DNA from: Brevibacterium yomogidense
GTDB taxonomy: Bacteria; Actinomycetota; Actinomycetes; Actinomycetales; Brevibacteriaceae
NCBI RefSeq assembly: GCF_016107685.1
Contig: NZ_JABASY010000001.1
Span: forward strand, 834,187 to 898,186
Direction of reading: 5' to 3'
Length of the DNA: 64,000 bases
Below the pieces are notes generated by a model that had not been told where the DNA came from, made no database searches, and was given only the letters and a program-made list of their open reading frames with translations. Position numbers and translations under genes: made by a program. Shown here piece after piece: positions 1-10,709 of the stretch; positions within the stretch are counted from its first letter, which is position 1, and every line of letters begins with the position of its first letter.

Positions 1-1973
1 TCGTCGGTCGTCCGCCGTCCTTCACGGACCGGGGTTGGGCGGAGCAGGAGATCGCCCTCATCGCCCGTGTGGTCGGGAAGGACGGGACGGCTCTCCTGTC
101 GTCTCTCGCGGTCTCCGGTCCGCGGCCGCTGTCGGACGTCATGCGCGAGTCCGTGAGGCGGCGCGAAGTCGTTCGCCTGGAGCGGCTGGGGGTCGTGCGC
201 TTCGACAACGCGGCCGTCGGCCTCCACCCCCCGCTCCTCGCCCATGCGCTGCGGCTCGTCGGCTCGGTGGGTGAGGAGCGTGCCCCGGGCATCAGCGGTC
301 TCGGCGGGGCCGTCGGCCCCGCGAGCGCCAACCCCGCGACTGATGACCCCGCGGCTGATGACCCCGCGGCTGATGACCTCGCGAACGTCGAAGCCGTGGA
401 TGGCGACGGCACGGGTGACGACGGCGCGGTCCTGCGCGAGGCGCTGGCGGACCTGGAGCACGGGCTGCTGGGCAACGCATACCACCATCTGGAGGCGCTG
501 GCCTCCCCTCGCGCCCTGGCGGTCCGGGCGATCGTCGACGCTGTCAACGGACGGCCGCGCACGTCCATGGAGACCCTCGGCTCCCTCGCGGAGTCGACGG
601 GATCCCCCGATTACGCGGCACTCCGTGAGGTGGTGAAGGTCTTCACCGTGCGCGGTGTCGTGTTCCCCGACGAACAGGGACGCGGGGAGCCCTCCGACCC
701 GCACCTGCGCGAGCTGATCCGAGCGGCGCGGGTCGTCAGCGACATGACGTGCACCTTCGCACCGACGACGGACGACGACGGTACGGGGTCGACGGCGTCG
801 GACAGGGCCGCACGGCTCCTGGACGGCCTCTGCGGAACGGTGGAGGAGCCTCCGGAGGAGGACGACGTCCGACGCGCTGGCCCCTGCTGGGGATCCTGGT
901 CCCGGGACGCCGGCGGACCCGACGGTCCTCCTCCGCCGGACTTCGTGGAGGTCTGCCGGGTCGTGGGCCGCGCGTTCGCGGCCGCGGTGCTCGGCCGTGA
1001 CGACGATGCCCGCGCCGCGTTCGCGCTCCTGGAACAGATGGACCTCACCCGGCTGCCCGTCATCGGCTCGTCGTGGGTGGTCGAGCACGTGGGGCTCGCG
1101 CGGCTCCTCGTCGAGGTCGACGAGGACCCCGTCCCGCACGACTGGTTCGCAGGTGAGCCGCTCGGTCGGCCACTGCTGCGCAGCGTGTCGACGATGTCGT
1201 TGGAACTCTTGGGCGCGCTCTGCCGCGGTGGTGCGTCCCCGGACCTGCTGGGTCGGCTGACGGATCTCTGGGCGGTCTTCGAGACCCGGAAGCCGTCGGG
1301 GATCGTCACCCGCGACCACGTCGACGCGCTCGACTTCGCGGTCGCCGGTCCGATGTCGACTGACCTCATCGGGCCGCCCGGCGTCGACGTCGTCACGAAC
1401 GAGCGCCGCCCCACGACTGTGAGTGTGCGGGCGGCGGTGGAAGCGGGCCGGCTGCTCCGCTGCGCGCCCGACGACCTCATCGAGGAATGGGCGGCGGGCG
1501 CGCGCGGTGCCCTCCCCGGGGTCACGCGGCTGCTGGCCCGGGCAGTGGTGCTGCGGCGGGTCGGCACCCTTCCCGCGCGGGTGTGCGGCGCATTCGCGGA
1601 CATCGCGGAGGAAGCGGGAGTGGAACCGGAGGTCAGCGCGCTGCTGCGGGCCCGGGAGGCGGACGACCCGGAGGCGTACGACGCGGCACGCGACGTGCTG
1701 CGCCGCACCCGCCCCGCGCTCGTCGTTCCGCGGTGGGAGCCCGTCGGCCACGACCCGGCCCATTTCGAGCGCTCCCTGCGCACATCACGCCTGACGGGCC
1801 TCACCGCCCGCGAACGGGCCGTGGTCGTCCGCGTCGTGAGCGGTGACGGGACGGACGGGATCGCTGAGGCACTGGGCATCTCACCCCGCACCGTGGAGAC
1901 GCACGTGCGGAACGCGTACCGGAAGCTCGGGGTGCACAGCCGCACCGAACTGCGAGCGGAGATCGTGCGATGA
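1..1973 (+). CDS. LuxR-family regulator, large (LAL/MalT-like) type, 5' end outside window
   Basis: The frame is open from the first bases of the window, so the gene begins upstream and only about 656 C-terminal residues are seen. The last 60 residues form a LuxR-type helix-turn-helix, with an LTARE entry, a GISPRTVETHV recognition helix and a KLGV ending. The visible N-terminal part resembles the winged-helix segment that follows the ATPase domain in large LuxR regulators. The middle is alpha-helical and Ala/Asp-rich, as in the TPR-like arm of this class. Near the 5' end, at about 330-379, a 15-bp unit (GACCCCGCGGCTGAT) repeats three times in frame and gives a DDPAA run. The stop overlaps the next start (ATGA), so the two regulators are co-translated. 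Ligand and targets cannot be read from the sequence. Confidence 0.5.
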   Translation, partial: VGRPPSFTDRGWAEQEIALIARVVGKDGTALLSSLAVSGPRPLSDVMRESVRRREVVRLERLGVVRFDNAAVGLHPPLLAHALRLVGSVGEERAPGISGLGGAVGPASANPATDDPAADDPAADDLANVEAVDGDGTGDDGAVLREALADLEHGLLGNAYHHLEALASPRALAVRAIVDAVNGRPRTSMETLGSLAESTGSPDYAALREVVKVFTVRGVVFPDEQGRGEPSDPHLRELIRAARVVSDMTCTFAPTTDDDGTGSTASDRAARLLDGLCGTVEEPPEEDDVRRAGPCWGSWSRDAGGPDGPPPPDFVEVCRVVGRAFAAAVLGRDDDARAAFALLEQMDLTRLPVIGSSWVVEHVGLARLLVEVDEDPVPHDWFAGEPLGRPLLRSVSTMSLELLGALCRGGASPDLLGRLTDLWAVFETRKPSGIVTRDHVDALDFAVAGPMSTDLIGPPGVDVVTNERRPTTVSVRAAVEAGRLLRCAPDDLIEEWAAGARGALPGVTRLLARAVVLRRVGTLPARVCGAFADIAEEAGVEPEVSALLRAREADDPEAYDAARDVLRRTRPALVVPRWEPVGHDPAHFERSLRTSRLTGLTARERAVVVRVVSGDGTDGIAEALGISPRTVETHVRNAYRKLGVHSRTELRAEIVR

Positions 1974-4822
1974 CGGGACAGAGCCCCCCTGGGGCGGGAG
2001 GGGTGTCCGGATTGACGGGGACCGCAGCGGCGATGGGTCCGACCGGACGGCCGCGGGACACGGCAGGAAACGGCGAGGCGGCCTCGGCGACGGGATCCGA
2101 CCGGCCGGGTGTCGGCCGGTCCACCGTCGCGCGCACGGCGGCCGGGCTGCTCACGACCGAGGGGTCGGGTGTGCTCGTCGTCCCCGGTCTGTGGGGGGCG
2201 GAGACCGCTGTCACCGCCGCCGAGGCCGTCGCCGGGTGCGCGCCCGTCCTCACTGTCACCGGTGGTGCGGGTGGGGGCGGGCACCTGGGCGACCTCGTCG
2301 CCGCTCTGCACGAGTCCGACCCGGCCATCGACTCCGCGGACACCGCACTGGCCGCGTGGAGGGCGCTGGGCGCGCGGGGTGCGGTCGTCATCGTGCGATC
2401 CGCCGCCGGACTGGACACCGCGACGGGTGAGGCCGTCGCGCAGGCCGCCGTCGTGGGGACACACCGGGCCCTCGTGGTGGCGGGGCACTTCGACGATCTC
2501 TGCGAGCCGCTCGCCCGCCGGGTGTCGGAGGGGCGGCTGCGCTGGTCGCGGGTCGAGCAGCTCGCGCCCACCGTGCTCGCCCGGGTCCTCGCGGAGCAGT
2601 GCGGCGACGCGGTCCCGTCCGTCGTGCTCGGACGCATCCACGCGCTCAGCGGAGGGCACCCCGCGCTGGTCGACCTCGTGATCGACGCCGCCGAGGACAC
2701 CGGTGTCCTCACGTTCGAGGCGGACGGTCCGGTGTGGCGGTGGGACGAGGACGCCCTGCGGAGAGGGCTCGCCGACGAGTTCCCCGGCCTGCTCGACGGC
2801 TTCGACGGCGTGCACGCGAGCATCGTCACCTGCACCGGGCTGGGGTACGTGCTGCGCACCTCGCACCTCGCCCAGCAGTTCGCGCCGCGGACGATCGCGA
2901 GCCTGCGCGACACGGGCATCCTCGTGCCCTACCCGGGGCCGTACCCCCGGACCGCGCTCGTGCAGCTGGGCGCGACGGTGCTCGCGTGGGCGGTCCAGGA
3001 GACAGTGAGCCTCGGCGAGGACGTCGCCGCCTGGTACGACTTCGGGTCCGCCGGGGGAGCGGCGACCGGCGGCGGGCTCGCCCGCATCGCGCTGGGCGCC
3101 TGGCGCCTGCGGGTCGAACGGACCATCGCACCGGCAGAGGCGGCCCGCCTCGCAGAGGGGGCGCTCGCCCACGGCTGGCACGAGACCGCGGCTGCGCTCC
3201 TCGACGCCGTGCCCGCGGCGCCGAGCCGGGGACATCCCGATGACGCCGGCGTCCGGCTGACGGTGGCCATGCTGAGGGCTCGGGCGGCGTGGGCACACGG
3301 AGACGCCGACGGGGCGCTGCGGATCCTGGAGGAGAAGCGCAGTGAGCTATGGCCCGCGGAGGGGCCGACTCCGCGAGCAGGCAAGCATGCGGCGCTCCTC
3401 ACGCTGCACCTGGCGTCGTTCCACCGCGTACGGGCATTCGAGGTCCTGGGCGGTGCGCAGTGGGCGGGGTCACTCCGCACGATCGTGGAGCACGGTCTCG
3501 TCACGGCCCGCAGGGCGGGGCTCAGTCTCCTCCCCGACGTCATCGTCGCACTCATGGACGACGACGAGGACCTGGCGCTGGCGCTCGTGCAGCGACAGGG
3601 CCTCTCCGTCGACTTCGTCGAGGAGGCGATCGCCCGCCTGTGGGTGGGCGGAGCCGCGGGCCTGCGGTCCGCCCACGACGTCGGGCGCCAAGTGCTGTCG
3701 TCCCTGCTCGACGACCTCGAGCGCGAAGGCGGGCTGCCGAACCTCGTGGAGTCCACGCGCGCCATCCTCCTCATCATCACGATGTTCGTGGGGTGGAGGG
3801 CGGACGACCTGCGGGTCAACGCGCGGGAATGGAACCTCGGCCGACTGTGGCACCCCGGCGCGCACACCGTCGACCAGCTCATCCGGTCGGTCGTGTCGAT
3901 GCAGGACGACCGGATGGCCACGAGCATGCGCGCCGCGCTGTCGGCGGAGGATGCGGCGGCGGACCGGGACGCCTACGGGATGCGCGCGGTGGCGCTGTCG
4001 ATGATCGCGGGTGCGGGCAGCTACCTGCGCGACGAGAGAGCGCGCGAGCACGAGGACGCGGCGCGGAGTGCGCTGGCCGGTCTGGACACCGCCGACCTCT
4101 TCCCCCATCTCCGCTACTTCGCGGAGGGGATGGCGCTCGTGGGCAGCGGGCCGCCCACGTCCGAGGTCTCCGCGCAGATCGTGGCAGTGGCGCACCGCGC
4201 CGCGGTCTACGGCGAGACGGCCCAGCACCAGCAGCTGCTGCTGCTCGCCATCCTGGGAGGGGACGAGCAGGCGATCCACGAAGGGCTGATGCTGGGCACC
4301 ACGATCGGCAGCGGACGCGCGGGCATGATCCGGATGCTCGCGGAGGCGCTCGCAGCCGGGGCGGGCGATTCCGATGGCGGCCGGGACGGGGCGGGGGGAT
4401 CCGAGCAGGCCGACCCGCTCGACACGGCGGACGCCTTCGTCACGGCGCGGACCCGCTACCTCGCACACACGGTCCTCGCGGCGCGCTGGGCTCGGGAGAC
4501 GGCGGGCGGGGCCGCCGCCTCGCACCGGCTCATCCGCATGCTGCTGCGGGTGAACGGGGAGTCGACGGAGTACTCGTGGCTGCTCGACACGACGGCGCCG
4601 GAACTGCGGCTGAGCGACCGTGAGACGGTCCTCGTGAAATGCCTCCACGACGGGGAGGCGACCGGCACCATCGCCTCCCGACTGGGACTCTCCCCGCGCA
4701 CCGTCGAGGGGATCATCTCCCGCCTCCTCACCCGGTTCGGCGTCGCGAACCGACTCGAGCTGGTCCGCCTGGTCGGGGAATTCGCGGACCCGACGGCCCC
4801 GAAGACCACGACCCGCAGCTGA
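1970..4822 (+). CDS. LuxR-family transcriptional regulator, 950 aa, degenerate ATPase-like N-terminus
   Basis: This second large regulator starts in an ATGA overlap with the preceding regulator gene. The C-terminal 65 residues are a LuxR HTH, with LSDRE at its start, GLSPRTVEGII as recognition helix and RFGV at its end. The N-terminal 250 residues have the layout of an STAND/AAA module. The position expected for a P-loop reads VVPGLWGAETAV, with no GK(S/T), so ATP binding in the usual way is unlikely. A long helical arm fills the rest. A paired regulator lacking the ATPase motif may act as a partner of the first, but that is inference. Confidence is high for the family and low for the function. 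Confidence 0.5.
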   Translation: MTGQSPPGAGGVSGLTGTAAAMGPTGRPRDTAGNGEAASATGSDRPGVGRSTVARTAAGLLTTEGSGVLVVPGLWGAETAVTAAEAVAGCAPVLTVTGGAGGGGHLGDLVAALHESDPAIDSADTALAAWRALGARGAVVIVRSAAGLDTATGEAVAQAAVVGTHRALVVAGHFDDLCEPLARRVSEGRLRWSRVEQLAPTVLARVLAEQCGDAVPSVVLGRIHALSGGHPALVDLVIDAAEDTGVLTFEADGPVWRWDEDALRRGLADEFPGLLDGFDGVHASIVTCTGLGYVLRTSHLAQQFAPRTIASLRDTGILVPYPGPYPRTALVQLGATVLAWAVQETVSLGEDVAAWYDFGSAGGAATGGGLARIALGAWRLRVERTIAPAEAARLAEGALAHGWHETAAALLDAVPAAPSRGHPDDAGVRLTVAMLRARAAWAHGDADGALRILEEKRSELWPAEGPTPRAGKHAALLTLHLASFHRVRAFEVLGGAQWAGSLRTIVEHGLVTARRAGLSLLPDVIVALMDDDEDLALALVQRQGLSVDFVEEAIARLWVGGAAGLRSAHDVGRQVLSSLLDDLEREGGLPNLVESTRAILLIITMFVGWRADDLRVNAREWNLGRLWHPGAHTVDQLIRSVVSMQDDRMATSMRAALSAEDAAADRDAYGMRAVALSMIAGAGSYLRDERAREHEDAARSALAGLDTADLFPHLRYFAEGMALVGSGPPTSEVSAQIVAVAHRAAVYGETAQHQQLLLLAILGGDEQAIHEGLMLGTTIGSGRAGMIRMLAEALAAGAGDSDGGRDGAGGSEQADPLDTADAFVTARTRYLAHTVLAARWARETAGGAAASHRLIRMLLRVNGESTEYSWLLDTTAPELRLSDRETVLVKCLHDGEATGTIASRLGLSPRTVEGIISRLLTRFGVANRLELVRLVGEFADPTAPKTTTRS

Positions 4823-4842
4823 GGTGTCTGCCCGGGCTGTGT

Positions 4843-5601
4843 TCACGCAAAGCCGCGGATCGTCACCCCGGCCTCTTCGAGCGCGGCACGGATCGCGTGC
4901 GCCATCCGGACGGAACCCGGGGTGTCGCTGTGGACGCAGATGCTCCCGGCCTCGAGGTCGACGGGAGTGCCGTCCTCGGCGATGAGCACACCCTCCTCCG
5001 CGAACCGCAGCATGTTCTCCACGACCCGACCCTGGTCGTGGAGGACCGCTCCGGCGTGCGTGCGGGGCACGAGGGAGCCGTCGGAACGGTAGGCGCGGTC
5101 CGCGAACGCCTCGAGCACGACCCGCAGCCCGACCTCCTCGGCGCGGACCGCTGCCTGCGAGCGGGGCAGCAGGAGGAGTGCCAGGTCGGGATCGAAAGCC
5201 GCGACCGCATCGACGACCGCCTGTGCCTGGGCGGTGTCGTGCATGACGGCGTGCGCCAGCGCCCCGTGCGGTTTCACGTAGCGCATCGCGGTCCCCGCCG
5301 TCCGTGCGATCGCGGCGAGCGCACCCAGCTGGTAGAGGGTCTCCGCGTAGAGGTCCTCGTACGCGTAGGCGATGAAGCGGCGCCCGAACCCCGGCAGGTC
5401 GCGGTAGCCGACGTGCGCGCCGACCGTCACCCCGTGCTGGGCCGCAAGCGCCGACACCTGCGTCATCGTGCGCGCGTCGCCGCCGTGGAACCCGCACGCG
5501 ATGTTGATGCTGGAGACGGAGCCGAGGATCCCCTCGTCGTCGCCCATGGTCCAGCTGCCGAACGATTCGGCCGCGTCGCTGTTCAAGTCGATGACATCCA
5601 T
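4843..5601 (-). CDS. pxpA: 5-oxoprolinase subunit A (LamB/YcsF family)
   Basis: The 252-aa product matches the usual length of PxpA, the subunit that with PxpB and PxpC hydrolyses 5-oxoproline (pyroglutamate) to glutamate using ATP. The diagnostic start MDVIDLNSDAAESFG is present. So are the conserved NIACGFHGGD segment, the GAHVGYRDLPGFGRR block and the KPHGAL motif. The ATG at 5601 is chosen because the family begins there; the frame stays open further upstream only because of high GC. pxpB and pxpC are not adjacent, so the subunit is an orphan in this window. The gene is divergent from the glycine riboswitch and gcv operon and converges on the LuxR pair. Confidence 0.9.
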   Translation of the reverse strand: MDVIDLNSDAAESFGSWTMGDDEGILGSVSSINIACGFHGGDARTMTQVSALAAQHGVTVGAHVGYRDLPGFGRRFIAYAYEDLYAETLYQLGALAAIARTAGTAMRYVKPHGALAHAVMHDTAQAQAVVDAVAAFDPDLALLLLPRSQAAVRAEEVGLRVVLEAFADRAYRSDGSLVPRTHAGAVLHDQGRVVENMLRFAEEGVLIAEDGTPVDLEAGSICVHSDTPGSVRMAHAIRAALEEAGVTIRGFA

Positions 5602-5667
5602 GCGGACATCGTGGCACGTGGCGCCGCGGAGCGTGCGCGGGCGGTAGCGTCTGCCCTTCCGGTCGCC

Positions 5668-5673
5668 TATCCT
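5668..5673 (+). promoter_or_regulatory. -10 box of the gcv operon
   Basis: TATCCT lies about 30 nt before the glycine aptamer core and would place the transcript start near 5680. The -35 region is not clear. This is the only good -10 match between pxpA and the aptamer. Confidence 0.45.
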
Positions 5674-5697
5674 GGTGTGCGACCGCCGATACGACAC

Positions 5698-5796
5698 TGC
5701 GTGGGAGAGCCGCTGCTGCGGCGCCGTAGGTGCAATCCCTCCCCGGGAATCTCTCAGGCCCAGTACCACGCGATGTGCAGGCGACTCTGGAGCGGG
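5698..5796 (+). ncRNA. glycine riboswitch (single aptamer seen)
   Basis: The conserved glycine aptamer landmarks occur in order: GGGAGAGCC, CGCCGTAGGTGCAA, CCGGGAATCTCTCAGGC, then the closing GGCGACTCTGGAG. It lies about 100 nt upstream of the gcvP start. Only one aptamer is evident, whereas many glycine riboswitches are tandem pairs. The following segment at 5836-5868 can form a helix (CGGGGA-GACG with CGTC-TCCCCG) and may be the expression platform. In this family glycine binding usually turns on gcv genes. Confidence 0.9.
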
Positions 5797-5897
5797 ATGC
5801 CGCCATCTTCACGGGTGGGCAGGACGTCGACAGAGCGGGGAGGACGAACCGACACGCGTCCGTCCCCGTGATGGACGCACCCGACGGAGGAGACTCG

Positions 5898-8858
5898 ATG
5901 ACCGCTGGAGCCGAAGCCCATACCCCTGATGCGGCCGCCGCACTGTCCCACCTGACCGCGACGAGCGGGGACTCCGCACGTCCGTTCGCCGACCGGCACA
6001 TCGGTCCGCGCGCCCAGCAGACGCAGGAGATGCTCGCGACGCTGGGCTACGATTCGCTCGAGGCGCTGTCCGCAGAGGCGGTGCCGGAGAACATTGCCCA
6101 GGCCGCACCTCTCACCTTCGCGCCGATGGGTGAGCGCGAGACGCTCGAGCGTCTGCGCGAACTCGCCTCGAAGAACACGATGCGCGTCCAGATGATCGGC
6201 CAGGGCTACCACGACACGATCACGCCCGCGGTGATCCGACGCAACGTGGTGGAGAACCCCGCGTGGTACACGGCCTACACGCCGTACCAGCCGGAGATCA
6301 GCCAGGGACGCCTCGAAGCGCTCCTGAACTTCCAGACCGCGGTCCAGGACCTCACGGGCCTCGACATCGCGAACGCCTCCCTGCTGGACGAGGCGACCGC
6401 CGTGGCGGAGGCGGTCCTGCTCATGCGCCGTGCCTCGAAGAAGGGCACGACTGTCGTGCTCGACTCCGAACTGCACCCGCAGACGATCGCGATCGTCCGT
6501 GTCCGTGCCCGCGCGATGGACTTCTCCGTCCGCGTGGAGGACCTGTCGCAGGGCCTCATCGGTGAGGACGTGTTCGGCATCGTCGTCGCCCAGCCGGGCA
6601 CGTCGGGCACGATCCGCACGTTCGACGACGCGATCGCCGGTGCGAAGGAGCGCGGTGCGTTCGTCACCTTCGCCGCGGACCTGCTTGCGCTCACCCTCCT
6701 GAAGGACCCGGGCTCCCAGGGCGCGGACATCGCAGTGGGCTCCGCCCAGCGGTTCGGCGTCCCCCTGTTCTTCGGTGGCCCGCACGCCGCCTTCATGGCC
6801 GTGAGGTCCGGTCTGCAGCGTCAGCTGCCCGGTCGGCTCGTGGGCGTCAGCTACGACACGGACGGCAAGCCCGGCTATCGCCTGGCACTCCAGACCCGCG
6901 AGCAGCACATCCGCCGGCAGAAGGCGACGAGCAACATCTGCACCGCTCAGGCGCTGCTGGCCGTCGTCGCGAGCTTCTACGCCGTCTACCACGGACCCAT
7001 CGGACTCTCCCGCATCGCGTCGCGCGTCCACCGCCTCGCGACGGCGTTCGCGGACGCCGCCGTCACGGCGGAGGGCACTTCGCGGACACACGGCGACGAC
7101 GCGGCGTTCTTCGACACCGTCGCACTCACCGTCCCGGATGCGGACGCCGCCGTGGCCGCAGCGAACGACGCCGGTGTGAACATCCGCCGCATCGACGCAA
7201 CGACGATCGCGGTGAGCTTCGGCGAACCGCACACCGTGGCAGACGCGAACTCGGTGCTGAGCGCCCTGGGGGCGACCAGCACGATCGACGAAGCGGACTT
7301 CGAGGCCGCCGGGGAGGGTGCTTTCGGCGACGCCGCGATCGCCGCCCCCGCGTGGGACGAGGACCTGCACCGCACGACGGAGTTCCTCACCCACCCGATC
7401 TTCCGCTCCATCGGTTCGGAGACGCAGCTCATGCGCTACACGCGCACGCTCGCGGACCGCGACCTGGCGCTCGACCGGACGATGATCCCGCTGGGCTCCT
7501 GCACGATGAAGCTCAACTCCGCGGTGGAGATGGAGGCCATCACGTGGCCGGAGTTCGCCTCCATCCACCCGTTCGCCCCCTCGGAGCAGTCGGAGGGCTG
7601 GCGCGAACTCATCCAGGACCTCGAGGACATGCTCGTGGACGTCACCGGCTACGACCGTGTGTCACTGCAGCCGAACGCCGGCTCGCAGGGCGAATTCGCG
7701 GGACTGCTGGCGATCCGCCGCTACCACCTGGCGAACGGTGACGAGTCCCGCCGCATCTGCATCATCCCCCAGTCGGCACACGGCACCAACGCGTCGTCCG
7801 CGGTGCTCGCGGGCCTCGACGTCGTCGTCGTGAAGACGGCGGAGGACGGGTCGATCGACCTCGAGGACCTCGACGCGAAGATCGAGAAGCACGCGGAGCA
7901 GCTCGCCGGCATCATGATCACCTACCCGTCGACGCACGGTGTCTTCGAGGAGGATGTCCGCGCCGTCTGCCAGAAGGTGCACGACGCGGGCGGCCAGGTG
8001 TACGTCGACGGTGCGAACCTCAACGCGCTCATGGGGCTCGCGCAGCCGGGCGAGTTCGGCGGCGACGTGTCCCACCTCAACCTGCACAAGACGTTCTGCA
8101 TCCCCCACGGCGGTGGCGGCCCCGGCGTGGGCCCGGTCGCGGTGCGCGAGCACCTCGCCCCCTACCTGCCGGGCGACGCGACGGACCCCCGCCTGGTCGA
8201 CGGCGAGTTCGACGGTCTGGGCGACCCGATCAGCGCCTCCATGTTCGGCTCCGCCGGCGTGCTGCCGATCAGCTGGGCGTTCCTGCGCCTCATGGGCGGC
8301 GAAGGGGTGACGGAGGCGGCCCGCACGGCGCTGCTCACGGCGAACTACGTGTCGAAGCAGCTGGCGGACTCCTTCCCCACCCTCTACGCCGGTGACACCG
8401 GGCTGGTCGCCCACGAATGCATCCTCGACCTGCGGGCTCTCACGCAGAAGACGGGCGTGACGGCGGAGGACGTCGCGAAGCGGCTCATCGACTACGGCTT
8501 CCACGCCCCCACCCTCGCGTTCCCCGTCGCCGGCACCCTCATGGTGGAGCCGACGGAGTCCGAGGACAAGGGCGAGATCGACCGCTTCATCGAGGCGATG
8601 CGCTCGATCCGCGCGGAGATCGACGCGATCGGCACCGACTACTCGTACGACGAGTCGCCGCTCAAGAACGCACCGCACACCGCGACGGCGGTCATGGACG
8701 ACTGGGACGAGAAGTACACGCGGGAGACCGCCGTCTTCCCCGTCCAGGGGCTGCGCCTCACGAAGTACTTCCCGCCGGTCCGCCGGATCGACGGCGCGTA
8801 CGGCGACCGCAACCTCGTCTGCTCGTGCCCGCCGCCGGAGGCCTTCGAGACCGTCTGA
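5898..8858 (+). CDS. gcvP: glycine dehydrogenase (decarboxylating), P-protein
   Basis: This is the PLP enzyme of the glycine cleavage system. It decarboxylates glycine and passes the aminomethyl group to the lipoyl arm of GcvH. At 986 aa it is the single-chain form, with both the GcvPA-like and GcvPB-like halves. The N-terminal FADRHIGPR signature is present. The cofactor lysine is in [18 protein letters not shown] at about residue 731, and SCTMKLNS marks the second half. The ATG at 5898 is preceded by GGAGGAGA with good spacing; in-frame starts further upstream fall inside the riboswitch region or lack a ribosome site. It is the first gene of gcvP-gcvT-gcvH-sdaA. Confidence 0.97.
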   Translation: MTAGAEAHTPDAAAALSHLTATSGDSARPFADRHIGPRAQQTQEMLATLGYDSLEALSAEAVPENIAQAAPLTFAPMGERETLERLRELASKNTMRVQMIGQGYHDTITPAVIRRNVVENPAWYTAYTPYQPEISQGRLEALLNFQTAVQDLTGLDIANASLLDEATAVAEAVLLMRRASKKGTTVVLDSELHPQTIAIVRVRARAMDFSVRVEDLSQGLIGEDVFGIVVAQPGTSGTIRTFDDAIAGAKERGAFVTFAADLLALTLLKDPGSQGADIAVGSAQRFGVPLFFGGPHAAFMAVRSGLQRQLPGRLVGVSYDTDGKPGYRLALQTREQHIRRQKATSNICTAQALLAVVASFYAVYHGPIGLSRIASRVHRLATAFADAAVTAEGTSRTHGDDAAFFDTVALTVPDADAAVAAANDAGVNIRRIDATTIAVSFGEPHTVADANSVLSALGATSTIDEADFEAAGEGAFGDAAIAAPAWDEDLHRTTEFLTHPIFRSIGSETQLMRYTRTLADRDLALDRTMIPLGSCTMKLNSAVEMEAITWPEFASIHPFAPSEQSEGWRELIQDLEDMLVDVTGYDRVSLQPNAGSQGEFAGLLAIRRYHLANGDESRRICIIPQSAHGTNASSAVLAGLDVVVVKTAEDGSIDLEDLDAKIEKHAEQLAGIMITYPSTHGVFEEDVRAVCQKVHDAGGQVYVDGANLNALMGLAQPGEFGGDVSHLNLHKTFCIPHGGGGPGVGPVAVREHLAPYLPGDATDPRLVDGEFDGLGDPISASMFGSAGVLPISWAFLRLMGGEGVTEAARTALLTANYVSKQLADSFPTLYAGDTGLVAHECILDLRALTQKTGVTAEDVAKRLIDYGFHAPTLAFPVAGTLMVEPTESEDKGEIDRFIEAMRSIRAEIDAIGTDYSYDESPLKNAPHTATAVMDDWDEKYTRETAVFPVQGLRLTKYFPPVRRIDGAYGDRNLVCSCPPPEAFETV

Positions 8859-9099
8859 GCCGTCTCACCGGGACGTCCCCGGGCCCCGGCAGACCGCTCT
8901 CCGGCCCGGTCCAGCCCCTGACCCGCTCACACACGGACCCGCCCCCACACGGAGCCCGCCCGCGCTGGGTGCCGCACGGCACCTCGGGCGCGGGCGGGGT
9001 GTGGCGGACCCGTCCGGCCCTGGGTCCTCTCCAACTCCGGCCACCCCTCCAACCCTGGCCCCTCTCCATCTCTGCACCGTCGCACCACAGGAGTCACCG
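8859..9099 (+). other. gcvP-gcvT spacer, 241 nt, C-rich
   Basis: This spacer inside an otherwise tight operon has no ORF with coding character. It is very C-rich, with imperfect repeats of CTCC-type words between 9020 and 9075. GGGACGTCCCC near 8872 and GTGCCGCACGGCAC near 8970 are small palindromes. No internal promoter was convincing. Confidence 0.4.
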
Positions 9100-10254
9100 A
9101 TGACCAAGACCACGTCCCTCCACGACCTGCACGCCCGGCTGGGCGCCTCCTTCACCGACTTCGGCGGCTGGGACATGCCGCTCAAGTACGGTTCCGAACT
9201 CACCGAGCACCGCGCGGTCCGCGAATCCGCCGGCCTCTTCGACCTGTCCCACATGGGTGAGGTGCGGGTGGCCGGCGCGGACGCCGCCGCGTTCCTCGAC
9301 TACGCGCTGCTCGCGAAGTACTCGATCGTGAAGAACGGCCGCGCGAAGTACGGGCTCATCGTCGACGAGTCCGGCCACGTGCTCGACGACCTCATCACCT
9401 ACCGCATCGCGGACGACGAGTTCCTCGTCGTGCCGAACGCGGGCAACGCCCCCGCCGTCGCCGAGGCGCTGACCCTGCGGGCGCACGACTTCACCTCCCA
9501 GCTGGTGCCGGGGGCGGACGTGACCGTCGCCGACGAGTCGCCGGAGACCTCGCTGGTCGCCGTGCAGGGGCCCCAGTCCGAGGCCGTCCTCCTCACCGTC
9601 GTGAGCGGGGGCGACGAAGCCGCGCAGACGGTGAAGGACCTCGCGTACTACTCATGGACCCGGATCGTCCTCGCCACCGCGGCGGGGGAGAAGGACGTGT
9701 TCCTCGCACGGACCGGCTACACCGGTGAGGACGGGTTCGAGATCTACCTGCCGAACGACGCGGCGGAGCCCGTGTGGGAGGCGCTGGTCGCCGGGGCGGA
9801 GAAGGCGGACATCGCACTCACCCCCTGCGGTCTGGCAGCGCGTGATTCGCTGCGCCTGGAAGCGGGCATGCCGCTGTACGGCAACGAGATCACCCTCGAG
9901 ACGACACCGGCGGACATCGGCATGGGCAAGGTGATGCAGAACGCGCTCAAGCGGGAGCACCTCTTCGCACGGGACGCCCTCGCCGCGATCGCGGAGACGG
10001 AGCCCGCGCGGAAGCTCGTGGGCCTCGTGTCCGACGGCCGCCGTGCGGCCCGCGCCGGGTCCGACGTGCTGGTGGGCGGCGAGGTCGTGGGCACCGTGAC
10101 CTCCGGCCAGCCGGCACCCAGCCTGGGGCACCCGATCGCGCTCGCGTTCCTCGACCAGGCGCATACGGCCGAGGGCACGGAGCTCGACGTCGACATCCGC
10201 GGCAAGGTGCACCCGTTCCGCATCGTCGCGCTGCCGTTCTACTCCCGCGGCTGA
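9100..10254 (+). CDS. gcvT: aminomethyltransferase, T-protein of glycine cleavage
   Basis: GcvT takes the aminomethyl group from lipoylated GcvH, gives methylene to tetrahydrofolate and releases ammonia. The 384-aa product has the family start [21 protein letters not shown] and the early [10 protein letters not shown] motif. It also has the folate-binding region VAVQGPQSE, the [11 protein letters not shown] motif, and [19 protein letters not shown] with its conserved arginine. ATG 9100 follows ACAGGAGT. The frame is open to 9001 without a start having a ribosome site. It follows gcvP after an unusual 241-nt spacer and precedes gcvH by 53 nt. Confidence 0.97.
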   Translation: MTKTTSLHDLHARLGASFTDFGGWDMPLKYGSELTEHRAVRESAGLFDLSHMGEVRVAGADAAAFLDYALLAKYSIVKNGRAKYGLIVDESGHVLDDLITYRIADDEFLVVPNAGNAPAVAEALTLRAHDFTSQLVPGADVTVADESPETSLVAVQGPQSEAVLLTVVSGGDEAAQTVKDLAYYSWTRIVLATAAGEKDVFLARTGYTGEDGFEIYLPNDAAEPVWEALVAGAEKADIALTPCGLAARDSLRLEAGMPLYGNEITLETTPADIGMGKVMQNALKREHLFARDALAAIAETEPARKLVGLVSDGRRAARAGSDVLVGGEVVGTVTSGQPAPSLGHPIALAFLDQAHTAEGTELDVDIRGKVHPFRIVALPFYSRG

Positions 10255-10307
10255 CCCTCTCAGGCTCCCGTCGTCCACTGCACAGAAACAGAAAGAGAAG
10301 GACCACC

Positions 10308-10709
10308 ATGGCTGAACTGCCCCCACTGCCCAAGGACTACTCGTACTCCGCCGAACACGAGTGGGTGAACGCGGCGGCGGACGCCGTCGCCGGCACCACC
10401 GTGCGGGTCGGCATCACGGCTGTCGCCTCCGACGCACTGGGCGAGGTCGTCTACGTCGAGACCCCCGAGGTGGGCGACACCGTCACCGCCACCACCGTCT
10501 GCGGTGAGGTCGAGTCGACGAAGTCGGTCTCCGACCTCTACTCCCCGGTCACCGGTGAGGTGACCGCGGTGAACGAACTCGTCACCGCCAACCCGGGGAT
10601 CCTCAACACGGACCCCTACGGCGAGGGCTGGCTGTTCGAGGTCGCCGTCACAGAAGCCGGTCCCCTCATGGACGACGCGGCGTACGCGGAGGCCAACCAC
10701 CTCTCCTGA
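10308..10709 (+). CDS. gcvH: glycine cleavage system H protein
   Basis: This lipoyl carrier protein shuttles the aminomethyl group between GcvP, GcvT and the dihydrolipoamide dehydrogenase. The 133-aa length is typical. The lipoylation motif [14 protein letters not shown] is intact, with K72 as the attachment residue, followed by the SPVTGEV turn. The ATG is preceded by AGAAGGACC. Its last codons and stop (CCACCTCTCCTGAGGTG) have the same palindromic form as the tandem repeat that follows. Confidence 0.97.
   Translation: MAELPPLPKDYSYSAEHEWVNAAADAVAGTTVRVGITAVASDALGEVVYVETPEVGDTVTATTVCGEVESTKSVSDLYSPVTGEVTAVNELVTANPGILNTDPYGEGWLFEVAVTEAGPLMDDAAYAEANHLS

Noticed and set aside
611..3298. An 895-codon open frame on the minus strand opposite the LuxR genes
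   Set aside because: It lies antisense to two clear regulators, has a composition typical of a high-GC shadow frame (Arg/Pro/Ser/Gly) and shows no domain. Similar long shadow frames at 5754-7568(-), 12742-14838(-) and 43136-45232(+) were dropped for the same reason.
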